Source: Siccirubricoccus phaeus
GTDB taxonomy: Bacteria; Pseudomonadota; Alphaproteobacteria; Acetobacterales; Acetobacteraceae
Direction: 5' to 3'
Length of the DNA: 64,000 nucleotides
Assembly (NCBI RefSeq): GCF_008360935.1
Contig: NZ_SRXO01000005.1
Coordinates: 276,108-340,107, forward strand
The translations under genes and the position numbers were made by a program. Positions 62,963-64,000 of this stretch are shown one piece after another. A model generated the notes under the pieces. It was not told the DNA's origin and did no database searches. It saw nothing but the letters and a program-made list of their open reading frames with translations. Positions within the stretch are counted from its first letter, which is position 1. Each line of letters starts with the position of its first letter.

Positions 62963-64000
62963 CCCCTTTCCTCCCGGCCCCCGGCGAATTCTGGCTCGCC
63001 TCCGGCCACCATCTCTGCGATCGCGACGCGGCCGGGCGGCTGGTTCCCACCCCCGATCTCTGGCGCGCCTTCCTCGCCCGGCCGGAGCTGGTGCCGCCGG
63101 AGGACGCCTGCGCCGCGGAGCGCGCCCTGCATGCCGGCCTGCTCGCCACCCCCCTGCGCCCGGTAGGGCCGGCCGAGGTGGCGGCGCTGGAAGATGCCGA
63201 TGCGCGGGAGAATTGGGCGCTCTTCCTCGCCTTCCGCGACCGGGTCCAGGCGGCGCCGACGCTGGAGGCGGCGTGGCTGTCCTTCTACCGCGGTGATGTC
63301 CGCGGCATCCCGCCCATTTTCCTGCAGATGCTGACGCATCTGGTGGCGCGCGCCGCCATGGAGGGGGAAGCGGATGCCTTCACCCTCCGCGCCGCCGAAT
63401 GCCTCTTCCGCCCGCAGCGCGCCGCCATCCACCACGGCGCCACCCTGCTGGCGGATGAGGAGGTGCTGGAGGCGCGCGCCGCCGATGGCGATTTCGGCGC
63501 CATCGGCCGGCTGCTGGCCGAGGCCGGGGCGCCGCCGCGCGAGGTGGAGCTGGAGGTGCTCTCCGAAGCGCTGGCGCCCGCCTATGCCGCGCGCTCCGAC
63601 GCGCACGACCTCGCCCTCGACATCGCCGAGGGGCGGCCGGGCCAGGCCGGCCTCGCCCGGGCGCTGGAACGCTTCATTCGCCATGCGATCGGCGAGGCGG
63701 TGGTGATCCGCCCCGTCCCGGTCATCGAGGATCAGAATTGGCGCTGGCATGTCGGGCTGGATGCCGAGGCGACCGCCATCGCCAACGCCCTCTGGCGCGG
63801 CGAACAAGTGGCGCAGGCGCGGCTCGCCCGCCTCCTCTGGCTCGGCGTGCTGGAATTCACCGAGACCTCCCGCGTCCTGCCGGAGGTGGCGGGGCGGCCG
63901 GTCTATCTGGCGCTCGCCATGGATGCGGCGCAGAGGGTGCGGCTGAAGCCGCAGAACCTCGCCACCGGCCTGCCGCTGAAAGCCGCGGAGCAGGCGACAT
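62959..64000 (+). CDS. DUF6352 family protein, cut by window end
   Basis: The first 347 codons of a DUF6352 protein run off the right edge. The pattern FWLASGHHLCDRDAAGRLVPT, ENWALFLAFRDRVQAAPTLEAAWLSFYRGD, RAAECLFRPQRAAI, WRWHVGLDAEATAIANALWRGEQV and GRPVYLALAMDAAQRVRLKPQNLATGLPL matches the conserved family from end to end. Function is unknown; the gene belongs to the DUF4444-DUF6505-DUF6352 set seen next to formate dehydrogenases. ATG 62959 overlaps the DUF6505 stop by 4 bases. The stop codon lies beyond the window. Confidence 0.9.
   Translation, partial: MTPFLPAPGEFWLASGHHLCDRDAAGRLVPTPDLWRAFLARPELVPPEDACAAERALHAGLLATPLRPVGPAEVAALEDADARENWALFLAFRDRVQAAPTLEAAWLSFYRGDVRGIPPIFLQMLTHLVARAAMEGEADAFTLRAAECLFRPQRAAIHHGATLLADEEVLEARAADGDFGAIGRLLAEAGAPPREVELEVLSEALAPAYAARSDAHDLALDIAEGRPGQAGLARALERFIRHAIGEAVVIRPVPVIEDQNWRWHVGLDAEATAIANALWRGEQVAQARLARLLWLGVLEFTETSRVLPEVAGRPVYLALAMDAAQRVRLKPQNLATGLPLKAAEQAT

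Overview
The window is very GC-rich (clearly above 70% in most genes), has short intergenic gaps, GTG/TTG as well as ATG starts and many 4-base ATGA/GTGA gene overlaps. The mix of genes (three Bug-type solute receptors without permeases, a lone TRAP receptor, malate synthase G, class I PHA synthase, DUF6352/DUF6505, a fused F420 precursor synthase) fits an alphaproteobacterium of the Acetobacteraceae, Roseomonas-like. That placement is inferred from gene content only. I see no rRNA, tRNA, CRISPR array, complete IS element or prophage.

Layout. 0.4-4.4 kb: a DUF1800/DUF1501 pair and prfB with an intact +1 programmed frameshift. 4.6-9.1 kb: two luciferase-like oxidoreductases divergent from a fused cofG-cofH (fbiC) gene, a small F420 locus. 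9.4-17.2 kb: malate synthase G, an M20 peptidase, a FAH-fold hydrolase with a Bug receptor, and a LysR/MFS divergent pair. 17.4-23.7 kb: aminotransferase, homoserine dehydrogenase, GlpX and RecJ on the minus strand, with an unusual folded element between hom and glpX. 23.8-32.2 kb: phaC, RidA, amidase, guaB, a decayed luciferase-family fragment, a patatin-like lipase and an SDR. 32.5-40.5 kb: a membrane protein, ICMT-like methyltransferase, YgfZ, and a tightly overlapping glycan operon GT9-GT2-GT4-AsnB. 40.8-47.8 kb: a small membrane protein, two more Bug receptors, a TRAP receptor, cupins, ferredoxin, an SDR and a thiol dioxygenase. 48.0-52.1 kb: a proline-rich protein divergent from a TssB-TssC-like sheath fusion, then a DUF815 AAA ATPase. 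52.2-58.1 kb: yajC, a PepSY/two-component operon, a dihydroorotase-type amidohydrolase and a GFA protein. 58.3-64.0 kb: accessory genes typical of a formate dehydrogenase neighbourhood (TorD-like, polyferredoxin, lipoate/biotin ligase-like, DUF6505, DUF6352).

Two features stand out. First, the intergenic space is dominated by two families of structured dispersed repeats. Family A is built from palindromic modules joined at CTAG. Its modules occur in different orders and orientations and in one case nested, at 27.5, 34.0, 40.5 and 53.2 kb, and its ends form the TAG stop codons of three genes. Family B is a paired-hairpin, terminator-like repeat found mostly between convergent genes. Its TTGAGGG-type end forms the TGA stop of at least four genes. 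Second, the 48-51 kb locus encodes a sheath-like TssB-TssC fusion with a repeated DLDALLxSL tail, opposite a proline-rich partner, with no other type VI secretion gene in view. It is the best candidate here for an undescribed system.
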